Source of the DNA: Treponema sp.
Lineage (GTDB): Bacteria > Spirochaetota > Spirochaetia > Treponematales > Breznakiellaceae
Assembly: GCA_031274285.1 (NCBI GenBank)
Contig: JAISQJ010000126.1
Location: forward strand, 1-38,140
Direction of reading: 5' to 3'
Length of the DNA: 38,140 bases
The notes under the pieces were generated by a model. It was given only the letters and a program-made list of their open reading frames with translations. It had not been told where the DNA came from and searched no databases. Position 1 is the stretch's first letter. The number at the start of each line of letters is the position of its first letter. The translations under genes were made by a program, and so were the position numbers. Shown in pieces: positions 23,290 through 31,835 of this stretch.

Positions 23290-24179
23290 CGGCATACCGG
23301 CCCCTGGGGGACAGCCCCCGCGTCGTCGATGAAACCGAATCCTACGCGGTGCTCTACAAACCGCCCCTGATGTTTTCCGCCCCCCTGGACCGGAAAAACG
23401 ACCGGGACACCCTGCTGGACTGGTATGCCGAACGCTGCCCCGCCGTTCTGGTCCCGCGGGGGCGTAAGGCCATAGAAGGGGGGCTCCTGCACCGCCTGGA
23501 CTTTGAAACCGAAGGGCTGATCCTCGTTGCCAAGACTCAGGGGGCCCTTGAATCCCTGCGGGCTCAGCAGGAGGATGGAAAGATCTCCAAGGAATACGGC
23601 GCCCTTAGCCTGAAGACCCCGTCCGGCTCCACGGCACTGCCCGGTTTTCCTCCCCCGCCCCAAGACAGAGACGGCGCCGGGGACGGTCCGACCGGCCTCA
23701 TCGAAAGTTTTTTCCGTCCCTGGGGACCGGGGAGGCGGGCCGTCAGGCCGGTGCTCCAGGCGGGAGGGGAGGCCGCCGGCCGGGTCTACCGGACGGAGCT
23801 AATCGCCTTTAGGGACCTGGACGGCCCTTCCGGACGTATTGTTCGGGCCCAGGGGGAAGGGGAAGCCCCGGTGGAATCTCTGACGGAATTTCCGCCGGAA
23901 ATTCCGATGCGCCTTTTTACCCTGCGGATCTGCCGGGGTTTCCGCCACCAGATCCGCTGCCACCTGGCATGGATAGGTTTCCCGATCCTCCACGACGCCC
24001 TTTACGGCGGGGGAGACCCGCGTTCCCGAAATCATCCGGCTTCGCTGGATCATCCGGCCTCGCAGGACGGGGGGGAGCCGTGTCCCATCGCGCTGCGGGC
24101 CCAGGCCCTCCGTTTTATCGATCCGGCGGCGGGGGAACCTAGGGACTGCCGACTGCCCTCCCTGCCTGATTTGGCCTAA
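23286..24179 (+). CDS. Second RluA-family pseudouridine synthase, no S4 domain
   Basis: A 297-residue protein, with the catalytic motif LLHRLDFETEGLILVAKT and the C-motif GFRHQIRCHLAWIGFPILHDALYG. No S4 domain precedes them. Between the two core parts lies a long proline/glycine-rich insertion (about 115-165), and near the end is an 18-bp tandem duplication that repeats HPAS. It overlaps the RluD-like gene (ATGA) and ends the operon. Target RNA and position are unknown; RluA and RluC type targets are both possible. Confidence 0.82.
   Translation: MTAYRPLGDSPRVVDETESYAVLYKPPLMFSAPLDRKNDRDTLLDWYAERCPAVLVPRGRKAIEGGLLHRLDFETEGLILVAKTQGALESLRAQQEDGKISKEYGALSLKTPSGSTALPGFPPPPQDRDGAGDGPTGLIESFFRPWGPGRRAVRPVLQAGGEAAGRVYRTELIAFRDLDGPSGRIVRAQGEGEAPVESLTEFPPEIPMRLFTLRICRGFRHQIRCHLAWIGFPILHDALYGGGDPRSRNHPASLDHPASQDGGEPCPIALRAQALRFIDPAAGEPRDCRLPSLPDLA
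24031..24066 (+). repeat. 18-bp in-frame tandem duplication in the second pseudouridine synthase
   Basis: ATCATCCGGCTTCGCTGG (24031-24048) is followed by ATCATCCGGCCTCGCAGG (24049-24066), differing at two places. It gives HPASLD HPASQD in the protein, next to the core fold. Confidence 0.8.
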
Positions 24180-24210
24180 ACTTGATCCACAGCATATGGG
24201 CGCCAAGTCA

Positions 24211-25563
24211 TCATCCCCTGCGGTTAAGGACGTACCTGCGAATCTCCGCGGCCAGGTAGAAGGAACCGGTTCCCAGAACGGGCCCGCGCGTAGGGTCCAG
24301 GGCGTGATCGATGGCCGCCGCCGTGTCCGGGATGAGCAGTAATGCTGTTTCCCGCTTTATTTTTTTACTAAAAATCCGGTAAAGATCCGCGGGGCTGCTC
24401 TTTTTAAATGTACCGGGGGCGGTAATGATAATGCGGGAAAAGCGGGGGGCCAGAATATCCGCCATGGCCGCCGCATTTTTCCCCTCGGCGCAGCCGAAAA
24501 TAAGGGTTCCCCCTTCACCGTAGAGGGATATAAAGGTCCTGCAGCATTGCTCCATACTTTTAGGCGTATGGGCGCCGTCGATCACCAGTTCCGGGTCCGC
24601 CAGAATCTGTTCAAACCTGGCGGGGAGGCTGAAGTTTTCCAACCCCTCCCTTATGGCCGCCGCATTTATCCGGGGAAACGCCCGCTCCGCAGCCAGAACC
24701 GCAAGCCCCGCGTTCATTGCCTGCACTTCCCCCGGAATCTTGATCGAAAGCGGCAGTTCCTGCCGGCCTTCCTGCAGACGCAGGCGGAATGAGGTACCCG
24801 CCTTGCTTAAACGTATGGCGCTTAATTCCGCATGTTCGGGAAAATACAGCAGGGGCGCGTCCTGGGCCCGCGTTTCCGCCCGGAAAACTTCCAGGGCCTC
24901 GTCCTCCTGGGCGGCAAGGATCAGGGGGACACGGGCCTTGACGATCCCCGCCTTTTCCCCGGCCACGGCGGCCAGGGTAGTTCCCAAATATTCGGTGTGT
25001 TCCAGTTCGATAAGGGTGATAACCGCGGCCAGGGGTTTTACAATGTTGGTGGCGTCCAGGCGGCCCCCCATGCCGGTTTCCACCGCCATGGCATCGCAGC
25101 GGGCAATCCTGGCGCAGAGAAAAAAATAGACGGTCATCAGCTCAAAAAACGTGACCTCCTCCCCCTCGTCCCGGCCCGGATCAAAGAGGCGTCCATCGGG
25201 CCCCGTAAGGCCGCTCAGTTTCCCCACCGTTTCCGCCAGTTCCTCACCGGCCTGGACATAGACCGATTCATCGAAAAAACGGTTTCCCATGGTAATCCGT
25301 TCCCGTTTTTCCATTACGTCCGGGGACGTATAACGGGCGGTCTTATAGCCCGAAGCCTCCAGGATAGCGGCGATCATCCCTGTCACCGAACCCTTTCCCT
25401 TGGACCCCGCCACATGAATAACCGGGGCCGCCTGTTCGGGATTACCGGAAAGACGGCACAGCACCCTCATACGATCCAGGCGGAAACTCTTATAGCTCTG
25501 CCCCCGCCCCATGCTGATAAACCGGGCAATCCAGGCAAACACATCGGAAGAAGAAGAAAACAT
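24211..25563 (-). CDS. folC: Folylpolyglutamate/dihydrofolate synthase
   Basis: A 450-residue Mur-ligase-fold enzyme that adds glutamate to folates or joins dihydropteroate with glutamate. The ATP-binding loop is VIHVAGSKGKGSVTGMIAA (FolC form of the Mur-ligase P-loop), followed by YTSPDVMEKRERI, AVETGMGGRLDATN and a C-terminal domain with LVIDGAHTPKSM. Family start is near residue 18-20, so the 17 or so residues before ISMGRG could be extra. The start at 25563 has no clear ribosome site. It is convergent with the pseudouridine operon and divergent from murC across 61 bases, where a promoter for each must lie. Confidence 0.92.
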   Translation of the reverse strand: MFSSSSDVFAWIARFISMGRGQSYKSFRLDRMRVLCRLSGNPEQAAPVIHVAGSKGKGSVTGMIAAILEASGYKTARYTSPDVMEKRERITMGNRFFDESVYVQAGEELAETVGKLSGLTGPDGRLFDPGRDEGEEVTFFELMTVYFFLCARIARCDAMAVETGMGGRLDATNIVKPLAAVITLIELEHTEYLGTTLAAVAGEKAGIVKARVPLILAAQEDEALEVFRAETRAQDAPLLYFPEHAELSAIRLSKAGTSFRLRLQEGRQELPLSIKIPGEVQAMNAGLAVLAAERAFPRINAAAIREGLENFSLPARFEQILADPELVIDGAHTPKSMEQCCRTFISLYGEGGTLIFGCAEGKNAAAMADILAPRFSRIIITAPGTFKKSSPADLYRIFSKKIKRETALLLIPDTAAAIDHALDPTRGPVLGTGSFYLAAEIRRYVLNRRG

Positions 25564-25624
25564 AGGCTATTTTAGAACAACGAGAGATGTTGCAAAAGGG
25601 GAAAGGCTTGGAGTATGATTCATC

Positions 25625-27076
25625 ATGGACAAATTATGCGCCGCTCCCGGTTCATCGGTCTACTTTATCGGTATCAAGGGAACGGGCATGTGCGCCCTGG
25701 CGGAATTGATGTTCACCACGGGGCGCCGGGTTTCCGGTTCCGACGGACCGGCCGTTTTTTATACCGATGCCATTCTTCAAAGCCTGGGCATACCCTATTA
25801 CGAAAATTTTTCTCCCGATCATATCCGGGACGATATTGATCTGGTTATCTATTCGGCGGCCTATTCGTTTGAAACCAATCCCGAAATGGCGGAGGCCCGG
25901 CGCCGCGGCCTCCCTATCATAAAATACACCGATGCCCTGGGGCTCTATTCCAGGGAATTTGATTCCTCCGGTGTTGCGGGGGTTCACGGTAAAACCACCA
26001 CCACCGCCATGGCCGGCCATCTTATCCGGGGCGCCGGACTGTCGGCCCAGATCCTGGTGGGGAGCGCGGTTAAGGGTTTTAAGGACCGTTCAACCCTGAA
26101 CCTGGGGAACCGGTATTTTGTGGCCGAAACCTGCGAGTACCGCCGGCATTTTCTGTCCTTCCGCCCCCGCAGAATCATTCTTACCGCGGTGGAAAGCGAT
26201 CATCAGGATTACTACCCGACCTACGAATCGATTAGAGATGCTTTTTTGGAATACTGCGCGCTCCTGCCGGAGGACGGGGAGCTTATCTACTGCGCCGACG
26301 ATCCGGGGGCCCGGGAAGTGGCGTTATTAAGCGGGAACCGGAATATCCGCCTGACGCCCTACGGTTTTACCGCGCCGGGGGATTACCGGATCCTCTCATA
26401 CGAAATAAAGAGAGAACGGGCGGAGATAAGGCTGGTGGGTTTTCCTTTGGTACTAACGCTGCGTATCCCCGGCCGGCACCAGGCCCTGAACGCCGCCGCG
26501 GCCCTGGCCCTTACCTCCTCCCTGATTGCCCTGGAATTCGGTGACGGGACGCCGGGCAGCGGCTGGACCGGGGAAAAGCGGGAAAGGGTCAGGGGGTCCC
26601 TGGAGGAATTTTCCGGTTCCAAACGGCGTTCCGAGATCCTGGGGGAAGGAGGCGGCATCCTCTTTATGGACGATTACGGCCATCATCCCACGGCCATCGA
26701 AGCAACCCTGAAGGGCCTAAGGGATTTTTATCCCCAAAGAAGGATCATCGTAAGTTTCATGTCCCACACCTATACCAGGACCGCCTCTTTGCTGGATGAA
26801 TTCGCCTCGTCCCTGGGGGCGGCGGATATGGTATTCCTCCACAGGATATACGCATCGGCCCGGGAGCGGTACAGCGGAGGTGTTAACGGCCGGACTCTCT
26901 TTGAAAAGACCAGGGAAAAAAGGGACGGGGTGTATTATACCGAAGAACCCCTGGAAGCGGCGGAGATTCTAAAGGGAATCTTAAAGCCGGGGGATCTTTT
27001 CCTTACCCTGGGAGCCGGTGATAACTGGCCCCTGGGCCAGGAGCTTTTCAATTACTATCGCGGAAAAGAAGGGTAG
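25625..27076 (+). CDS. murC: UDP-N-acetylmuramate-L-alanine ligase MurC
   Basis: MurC joins L-alanine to UDP-MurNAc in peptidoglycan synthesis. The 483-residue protein has IGIKGTGMCALAELM in the N-terminal domain, ATP loop GVHGKTTTTAMAGHL, ETCEYRRHFL and ILTAVESDHQDYY in the middle domain, and DDYGHHPTAIEATL in the third, which separates MurC from MurD/E/F. The best ribosome site is GGAG 11 bases before the ATG, slightly far. It is divergent from folC and 10 bases before yicC. A small Gly-rich insertion (DGTPGSGWTGEKR) sits near residue 305. Confidence 0.94.
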   Translation: MDKLCAAPGSSVYFIGIKGTGMCALAELMFTTGRRVSGSDGPAVFYTDAILQSLGIPYYENFSPDHIRDDIDLVIYSAAYSFETNPEMAEARRRGLPIIKYTDALGLYSREFDSSGVAGVHGKTTTTAMAGHLIRGAGLSAQILVGSAVKGFKDRSTLNLGNRYFVAETCEYRRHFLSFRPRRIILTAVESDHQDYYPTYESIRDAFLEYCALLPEDGELIYCADDPGAREVALLSGNRNIRLTPYGFTAPGDYRILSYEIKRERAEIRLVGFPLVLTLRIPGRHQALNAAAALALTSSLIALEFGDGTPGSGWTGEKRERVRGSLEEFSGSKRRSEILGEGGGILFMDDYGHHPTAIEATLKGLRDFYPQRRIIVSFMSHTYTRTASLLDEFASSLGAADMVFLHRIYASARERYSGGVNGRTLFEKTREKRDGVYYTEEPLEAAEILKGILKPGDLFLTLGAGDNWPLGQELFNYYRGKEG

Positions 27077-27086
27077 GGAAGGATCG

Positions 27087-27953
27087 ATGAAGAGCATGAC
27101 AGGTTATGCGTACCGGGAACAACAGAAAAATAACTACAGTCTTTCGGTGGAACTGCGGGGCTATAACAACCGTTTTCTTGAGATAAACACCTCCCTTCCC
27201 CCCTATTTATCTCCCCTGGAACAGCGGATACGGAGATTGGTGGCGGGAACCTGCGTCCGGGGGAAGGTCGAGGTGATAGTTCGCTGCCGGGAACCAAATG
27301 CCCCCTTCGCGGTGACGGTGAATCATGGGGCCGCCGCGGCATACGGGGAGGCGGTAAAATCACTGGCCAAAATCCTGCAGATCAATGAAAAACCGGATAT
27401 CGGCACCATCATCGGCCTGGAGGGCGTGCTGGAAATTGAGCGGCCCCGGGATGAAGATCGTTACTGGGAACACCTTGAACCGCTGCTCGCCGGCGCGCTG
27501 GAAATATTCGATGCGGAACGGCTGCGGGAAGGGCAGCACACCCGGGAACATATTCTTTCTCAGATCGCCGCCATCGAGGTTTCCCTGGAACAGGTAAACG
27601 ATCATGCCGGCGAAGCGGAGGCCGCAATAAAAGAAAATCTGCACAGCCGCTTTAAAGAACTTCTGGGAGACAAGATCGACGAGAACCGTATTCTGGCTGA
27701 AACGGCGGTTCTGTTAATGAAGTATACCATTGCCGAAGAAATATCCCGGCTCCGGTCCCACCTGGCCGAATTTCGGGCGGAGACGGAACGGAACCCCAGT
27801 CCCGGAAAAAAACTTGATTTTTTATGCCAGGAGATAAACCGGGAAATAAATACCATCGGATCAAAGACACCCCAGATCGAGGTGAGCCGTGCGGTGGTGG
27901 ACATGAAAAACGCCCTGGAGAATGTCAGGGAACAGCTTAGGAATGTGGAGTAG
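27087..27953 (+). CDS. YicC/YloC-family endoribonuclease
   Basis: A 288-residue member of the YicC/YloC family, which has recently been described as an endoribonuclease. The start is the standard KSMTGYA, and the end carries GKKLDFLCQEINREINTIGSKT followed by a helix-rich tail typical of the family (VDMKNALENVREQLRNVE). I chose the ATG at 27087 because GGGAAGGA lies just before it. An upstream ATG at 27018 falls inside murC. The gene lies 10 bases after murC and 8 before the kinase-like gene. RNA targets are unknown. Confidence 0.88.
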   Translation: MKSMTGYAYREQQKNNYSLSVELRGYNNRFLEINTSLPPYLSPLEQRIRRLVAGTCVRGKVEVIVRCREPNAPFAVTVNHGAAAAYGEAVKSLAKILQINEKPDIGTIIGLEGVLEIERPRDEDRYWEHLEPLLAGALEIFDAERLREGQHTREHILSQIAAIEVSLEQVNDHAGEAEAAIKENLHSRFKELLGDKIDENRILAETAVLLMKYTIAEEISRLRSHLAEFRAETERNPSPGKKLDFLCQEINREINTIGSKTPQIEVSRAVVDMKNALENVREQLRNVE

Positions 27954-27961
27954 GATAAGGT

Positions 27962-28525
27962 ATGAACGATAAGGATAAGCGGCGGGAAACCTTCAAGATC
28001 GCAATTTCGGGGAAAAGCGGCTGTGGGAATACAACGGTAAGCCGGCTGGTGGCGGAAAAACTGGGGCTGCGGTTTATCAATTTTACCTTCAGAACCCTGG
28101 CGAAGGAGCGCCAAATCTCCCTCGGTGAAGTGCTGGAAAAGGCCGCCGGGGACGATTCCTGGGATAGGGAAGTGGACAGCCGCCAGGTGGCCCTTGCCAG
28201 AGAGGAGGGGGGCTGCGTCTTAGGCTCCCGCCTTGCCATCTGGATGCTGCCGGAGGCGGATTTGAAGGTCTATCTCCGGGCCGCCCCCGAAATCCGGGTC
28301 CGGCGCATCATGATGCGGGAAGGGGGGAAAGCGGAAGAAGTGGCCGCCTTTACCGCCCGCCGCGACCTCCAGGACCGGGAGCGTTACCTGCGGATCTACC
28401 GGATCGATAACGACAATTACAGCTTTGCGGATTTGGTAATCGATACGGATAACCTTGATCCTGATAACATAGCCGGCCTCATAATCGACGCCGTCAAAAC
28501 AAAAGGAGCGTGGGAAAGGAAATGA
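27962..28525 (+). CDS. Cytidylate-kinase-like P-loop protein
   Basis: A 187-residue protein of the small archaeal-type CMP kinase form. The nucleotide loop reads ISGKSGCGNTTVS (15-27), where N23 stands in place of the usual Walker A lysine. The rest follows the kinase plan: EVDSRQVALAREEGGCVLGSRLAIWML, then DLKVYLRAAPEIRVRRIMMRE (CMP-kinase-like), and RERYLRIYRIDNDNY. It would phosphorylate CMP, dCMP or a related substrate, using ATP. A GATAAGGT lies just before the ATG. It lies 8 bases after yicC and overlaps the glycosylase gene by 4. Loss of the Lys questions normal ATP use, though K18 could substitute. Confidence 0.72.
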   Translation: MNDKDKRRETFKIAISGKSGCGNTTVSRLVAEKLGLRFINFTFRTLAKERQISLGEVLEKAAGDDSWDREVDSRQVALAREEGGCVLGSRLAIWMLPEADLKVYLRAAPEIRVRRIMMREGGKAEEVAAFTARRDLQDRERYLRIYRIDNDNYSFADLVIDTDNLDPDNIAGLIIDAVKTKGAWERK

Positions 28526-29370
28526 CAGGACAAGAAATGAACACTGAAATTCCGGACGCGAAGATCACGGCCTTTCGGGAAGCGGTTTACTCCAATTATG
28601 AAAAGGAAAAACGGAGTTTTCCATGGCGGACGAATACCAATCCCTGGGGGATATTGGTTTCGGAATTCATGCTCCAGCAGACCCAGACCGACCGGGTTAT
28701 TGATTACTGGAACCAATGGATGGAGAAGTGGCCCAGCGCCAGACTTCTTCACGAGGCTTCGATGGAAGATGTATTGAAGGCCTGGAGCGGCTTGGGCTAC
28801 AACCGCCGCTGCTACAACCTAAAGGACTGCGCCCGCAGAATCGTGAAGGATCACGGCGGGGAAGTGCCGAAAAATCATATCGATCTGGAGCAGCTTTCCG
28901 GCGTCGGCCCCTATACCGCCCATGCGGTCCCCTGCTTTGCCTATAATATTCCTACGGTTTTTATTGAGACTAATATCCGCGCCGCAGTACTGCACTTTTT
29001 CTTTAAGGATAAGGAGGGGGTACGGGACAAGGAACTGTTCCCCGTCCTCCGTGCCGCCCTTGATCATAAAGATCCCCGTACCTGGTACTGGGCCCTTATG
29101 GACTACGGGTTCGCCCTAAAAAAGCTTATCCCCAACCCGAACCGCCGCAGCGCCCACTATACCCGCCAGAGCCCCTTTGAAGGCTCTTTCCGTCAGTACC
29201 GGGGGGCGGTACTGCGGGTCCTGGCCCAGGAAGGTCCCGCGGGGATGATGGAGCTGCAGAGGCGCAGCGGAATAGAAAGTGACGTGGATCTGTACCGGGT
29301 GATAGTGTCGCTGGAGAAGGATCAGATGGTGGCGGAGTCGGCGGGGGTTTACCGGATTCGGGAGCGGTAG
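28522..29370 (+). CDS. MutY-like HhH-GPD DNA glycosylase lacking the Fe-S cluster
   Basis: A 282-residue HhH-GPD glycosylase of the A/G-mismatch type. It contains PWR with E48 in LVSEFMLQQTQTDRV, as in MutY, and helix-hairpin-helix LSGVGPYTAHAV (125-136). At the place of the catalytic Asp the protein has E149 in FIETNIR. The Fe-S cysteines expected after the GPD region are absent (DYGFALKKLIPNPNRRSAHYTRQS), and there is no MutT-like C-terminal domain. Instead a short winged-helix-like tail follows (AQEGPAGMMELQRRSG to the end). Related Fe-S-free proteins exist in other bacteria and archaea. ATG at 28522 overlaps the kinase stop; ATG at 28537 with AGGA 6 bases upstream is an alternative. Confidence 0.82.
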   Translation: MTGQEMNTEIPDAKITAFREAVYSNYEKEKRSFPWRTNTNPWGILVSEFMLQQTQTDRVIDYWNQWMEKWPSARLLHEASMEDVLKAWSGLGYNRRCYNLKDCARRIVKDHGGEVPKNHIDLEQLSGVGPYTAHAVPCFAYNIPTVFIETNIRAAVLHFFFKDKEGVRDKELFPVLRAALDHKDPRTWYWALMDYGFALKKLIPNPNRRSAHYTRQSPFEGSFRQYRGAVLRVLAQEGPAGMMELQRRSGIESDVDLYRVIVSLEKDQMVAESAGVYRIRER

Positions 29371-29422
29371 GGGGGGCCAGGACCCTGCGGGGTTAAGGCG
29401 TAAGGTGCGGTGTGATGCGGAG

Positions 29423-29452
29423 TTGACTTTTTGCACTAGTTTTGGCTAGTAT
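29423..29452 (+). promoter_or_regulatory. Candidate promoter for tRNA-Gly
   Basis: TTGACT (29423-29428), 18 bases, then TAGTAT (29447-29452), ending 8 bases before the tRNA 5' end. The -35 matches consensus at five of six places, the -10 at four. Confidence 0.5.
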
Positions 29453-29460
29453 GGGTTAAT

Positions 29461-29532
29461 GCGGCTGTCGTATAACGGCTATTACCCCAGCCTTCCAAGC
29501 TGGAGACGAGGGTTCGACTCCCTTCAGCCGCT
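29461..29532 (+). tRNA. tRNA-Gly (anticodon UCC)
   Basis: A 72-base cloverleaf. The 7-bp acceptor stem is GCGGCTG / CAGCCGC with discriminator T. The anticodon stem is CCAGC / GCTGG around loop CTTCCAA, giving anticodon TCC. The T stem GAGGG / CCCTT closes the loop TTCGACT. The 3' CCA is not encoded. It reads GGA/GGG glycine codons. Confidence 0.95.
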
Positions 29533-29546
29533 TTAACCAAAACACA

Positions 29547-29581
29547 GGGTCAGCCCTCCCTTCAAAGGCGGCCGCTGACCC
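29547..29581 (-). terminator. Inverted repeat at the end of the glycan operon
   Basis: GGGTCAGC (29547-29554) pairs with GCTGACCC (29574-29581), an 8-bp perfect stem with a 19-base GC-rich loop. It spans the last codons and stop of the exported protein gene. On the minus strand a TGTGTTTTGG follows. It could end transcription from both sides. Confidence 0.45.
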
Positions 29582-30374
29582 CGTCAATAGCCCAGCCGAG
29601 AATCACCTCCAGCCTTTTTTGGATGGCGGAGGGTATATCTATCTTTGAGGCAACAAAATCGGAAACTTCGGCGCCGCTTATGTTGTAGATCAGGACTCCC
29701 TCTTTGACAGGCTCAAAATAAAACTGGGCAACGAAACATCCGGCTTTAATTACCGGAAAAAAGATATAGCTCAGATCCCGGTTATTTGACAGGCTGTAGG
29801 TAAAACCGCGCTCCTCCTTCTTAACTTCCACCTGATAATAGGAATAGCTAAAGTTGGCGTCCTTTACCCTGATATAAATGGTTTCCGAGCCGGGCAGGCT
29901 GCTCAGGGGGGGCGGGTCTTCCTTTACCGATGTTCTCCTGGAATTTTCCAGGCGGGTGGATTCTTCAAAAAGGGGTATATCAGCTTTGCGGGTTTCCGAG
30001 TGGTATAAGCGTCCCCCCAGGGCGCTGATATGGCGAAGCCCGTTGTAAATATCGACCGGGGCCATGGGTCCGGAGGGGTAGGGTATGACCGCGAGACTTT
30101 CCGCTACCACCGAAGGCTTAAGGCGGCCGATGCCGGATCGAAACCGGGGATCGATACCCGAGGCTTCCAGGGTTTGGGGGTTGTTACGGTAGGAAGCGAA
30201 ATATCCTTCAGAAGAAAAGGCTTTTGCCCTTACCTCCGCATCCAGGGCGGGGAATATTTCATCGATAGAGCGCAGGGAGGATTGGGCCAGCCCATCCGCG
30301 CTGTTTTGGGGAAATAAATAGACAACAGAAGAAACAAAGATCGCACAAAAAAAAGAAAAAGACCTTTTCCTCAT
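29562..30374 (-). CDS. Exported protein of unknown function, last gene of the glycan operon
   Basis: A 270-residue protein from the chosen start. It begins [26 protein letters not shown], a signal peptide (span 1-26 or so), so it should be periplasmic or on the outer side. The body is mixed alpha/beta with IPYPSG, DIYNGLRHISALGGRLYHSETRK, IYIRVKDANFSYSYYQVEV and GVLIYNISGAEVSDFVASKID. I do not know the family. AAGGAG lies 7 bases before the ATG at 30374, which decides against the longer frame at 30440 inside the priming transferase. Its ATG overlaps the priming transferase stop by 1 base, so it is coupled to sugar assembly. A role in the export or fate of the glycan is inferred from position. 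Confidence 0.75.
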   Translation of the reverse strand: MRKRSFSFFCAIFVSSVVYLFPQNSADGLAQSSLRSIDEIFPALDAEVRAKAFSSEGYFASYRNNPQTLEASGIDPRFRSGIGRLKPSVVAESLAVIPYPSGPMAPVDIYNGLRHISALGGRLYHSETRKADIPLFEESTRLENSRRTSVKEDPPPLSSLPGSETIYIRVKDANFSYSYYQVEVKKEERGFTYSLSNNRDLSYIFFPVIKAGCFVAQFYFEPVKEGVLIYNISGAEVSDFVASKIDIPSAIQKRLEVILGWAIDGVSGRL

Positions 30375-31828
30375 CAATAGGCTCCTTTCCCTTTTATAAC
30401 AACGCCTATGGTCTTTAGTAACACCCACAGATCCAGCCATACCGACCAGCTTTGAAGGTAATAGGTATCAAAGGCTATCCTATCGGTATAGTCTGTATCC
30501 GAGCGGCCCGATACCTGCCATAAGCCGGTGAGGCCGGGCTTAACGGAGAAAATGTAATCGAAGTTTTTTCCGTACTTTTCCACTTCCGCCTCGACTACGG
30601 GCCTGGGACCGACCAGGCTCATATCGCCTTTAAGGATATTGATAAGCTGGGGAAATTCGTCAAAACTGGTGCGCCGCAGGAATTTTCCGATAGCCGTTAT
30701 CCGGGGGTCATTCTTTAACTTGTGATTAGATTCCCACTCCCTGCGCAGTTCCGGAGTCTCATTAAGCAGGTTTTTTAGCACCTCCTGGGAATTGTTGACC
30801 ATGGATCGGAACTTATAGGCAATAAAATACCGGCGGTTTCTCCCCAGTCTTTGATGGCCGTAGAGAACCGGTCCCGGCGAACTCAGTTTTACCAAGAGGG
30901 CGATGAGGAGCAGCAGGGGAAGAATGACCATTCCGCCGATAATCACGAAAGATAAATCCATAAACCGCTTCATGGCGAGGTTCCAGGACATCTTGAGTTT
31001 ATGACTGGTTACAAGGCCAAGAACACCGTCAAAATCCCGTACCGACATCCAGATATTAGTAACATTAAAGAAGGTCGGAATAAAAACGGAATACCGGAAG
31101 GCGGAAACCGAATAATTAAGGAGATGGGATAAATCATCGCCGGAAAGCTCCGGCATGGCGACAAAGGCCATGCGTATCCTGAACCGGCTGACTATTTCGG
31201 GACCTATCGAAGTATCGTGAATGACGGGAACCCCCCGGTAAGCATCATCAAACACCGCCCTTTCCTCCGGCTTATTATCAAGAATGAGAACCGGCGTATA
31301 GCCGATCCGCCTGCTGTCTAAAAGCCTGTCTATGACAAGATGTCCGGTTGGGCCGCTGCCGTAAATAACCGCCGGGATTTTTCCAAGCTTGGTCCAGCTT
31401 AAGATGTTGAACATCATTTCACGCATAAGGATAAGGATCACGGGGGAACAGAGAAAACTAATAATAAAGGCAATCGATATGGCGTCAAATTCCTGATCTT
31501 CAATATACCGGGAAAAGATGATCCCCCCGTGGGCCAGCACGGAGCTGACGGTAAAGTGGCGCAGTTCCTCCGACGGGGCAAGGGCAATCCCCGGATAGAG
31601 GCCGTTTGCCTGGAAGAAAATGATAAAAACCGGCAGATAAGGCCAATAGGTGACAAAGGATTTGAAGTTGATAGCGGAAATATCATACAGGTTGACCAGA
31701 AAAAAGCTGGTCCCGAAGGACAGCATGATTCCAAATAGATCGGAAAGTACAAGGGCAGTTGAGATGAAGGCCGAACTGGTCCGATTGTAACGGCGGGAGT
31801 ACCAGTTTTCAAATTCCCTGATGTCCAT
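30374..31828 (-). CDS. WbaP-type undecaprenyl-phosphate sugar phosphotransferase
   Basis: A 484-residue polyprenyl-phosphate hexose-1-phosphate transferase that starts glycan repeat units on undecaprenyl phosphate at the inner membrane. The N-terminal half has about four membrane spans (20-45, 60-75, 90-107, 118-137), followed by a Rossmann-like CoA-binding domain ([16 protein letters not shown], near 155-170). Then one further span and the catalytic domain follow: [54 protein letters not shown]-type [19 protein letters not shown], and [13 protein letters not shown]. WbaP-like proteins favour galactose-1-phosphate, but sugar type is not certain here. It sits 7 bases after the first GT4 gene. 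Confidence 0.93.
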   Translation of the reverse strand: MDIREFENWYSRRYNRTSSAFISTALVLSDLFGIMLSFGTSFFLVNLYDISAINFKSFVTYWPYLPVFIIFFQANGLYPGIALAPSEELRHFTVSSVLAHGGIIFSRYIEDQEFDAISIAFIISFLCSPVILILMREMMFNILSWTKLGKIPAVIYGSGPTGHLVIDRLLDSRRIGYTPVLILDNKPEERAVFDDAYRGVPVIHDTSIGPEIVSRFRIRMAFVAMPELSGDDLSHLLNYSVSAFRYSVFIPTFFNVTNIWMSVRDFDGVLGLVTSHKLKMSWNLAMKRFMDLSFVIIGGMVILPLLLLIALLVKLSSPGPVLYGHQRLGRNRRYFIAYKFRSMVNNSQEVLKNLLNETPELRREWESNHKLKNDPRITAIGKFLRRTSFDEFPQLINILKGDMSLVGPRPVVEAEVEKYGKNFDYIFSVKPGLTGLWQVSGRSDTDYTDRIAFDTYYLQSWSVWLDLWVLLKTIGVVIKGKGAY

Positions 31829-31835
31829 GACCCTA

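Noticed and set aside
29139-29581. Possible prophage or island attachment site at tRNA-Gly
   Set aside because: The glycan operon begins just after the tRNA and differs in composition, but I found no direct repeat of the tRNA 3' end at the far side and no integrase in the window.
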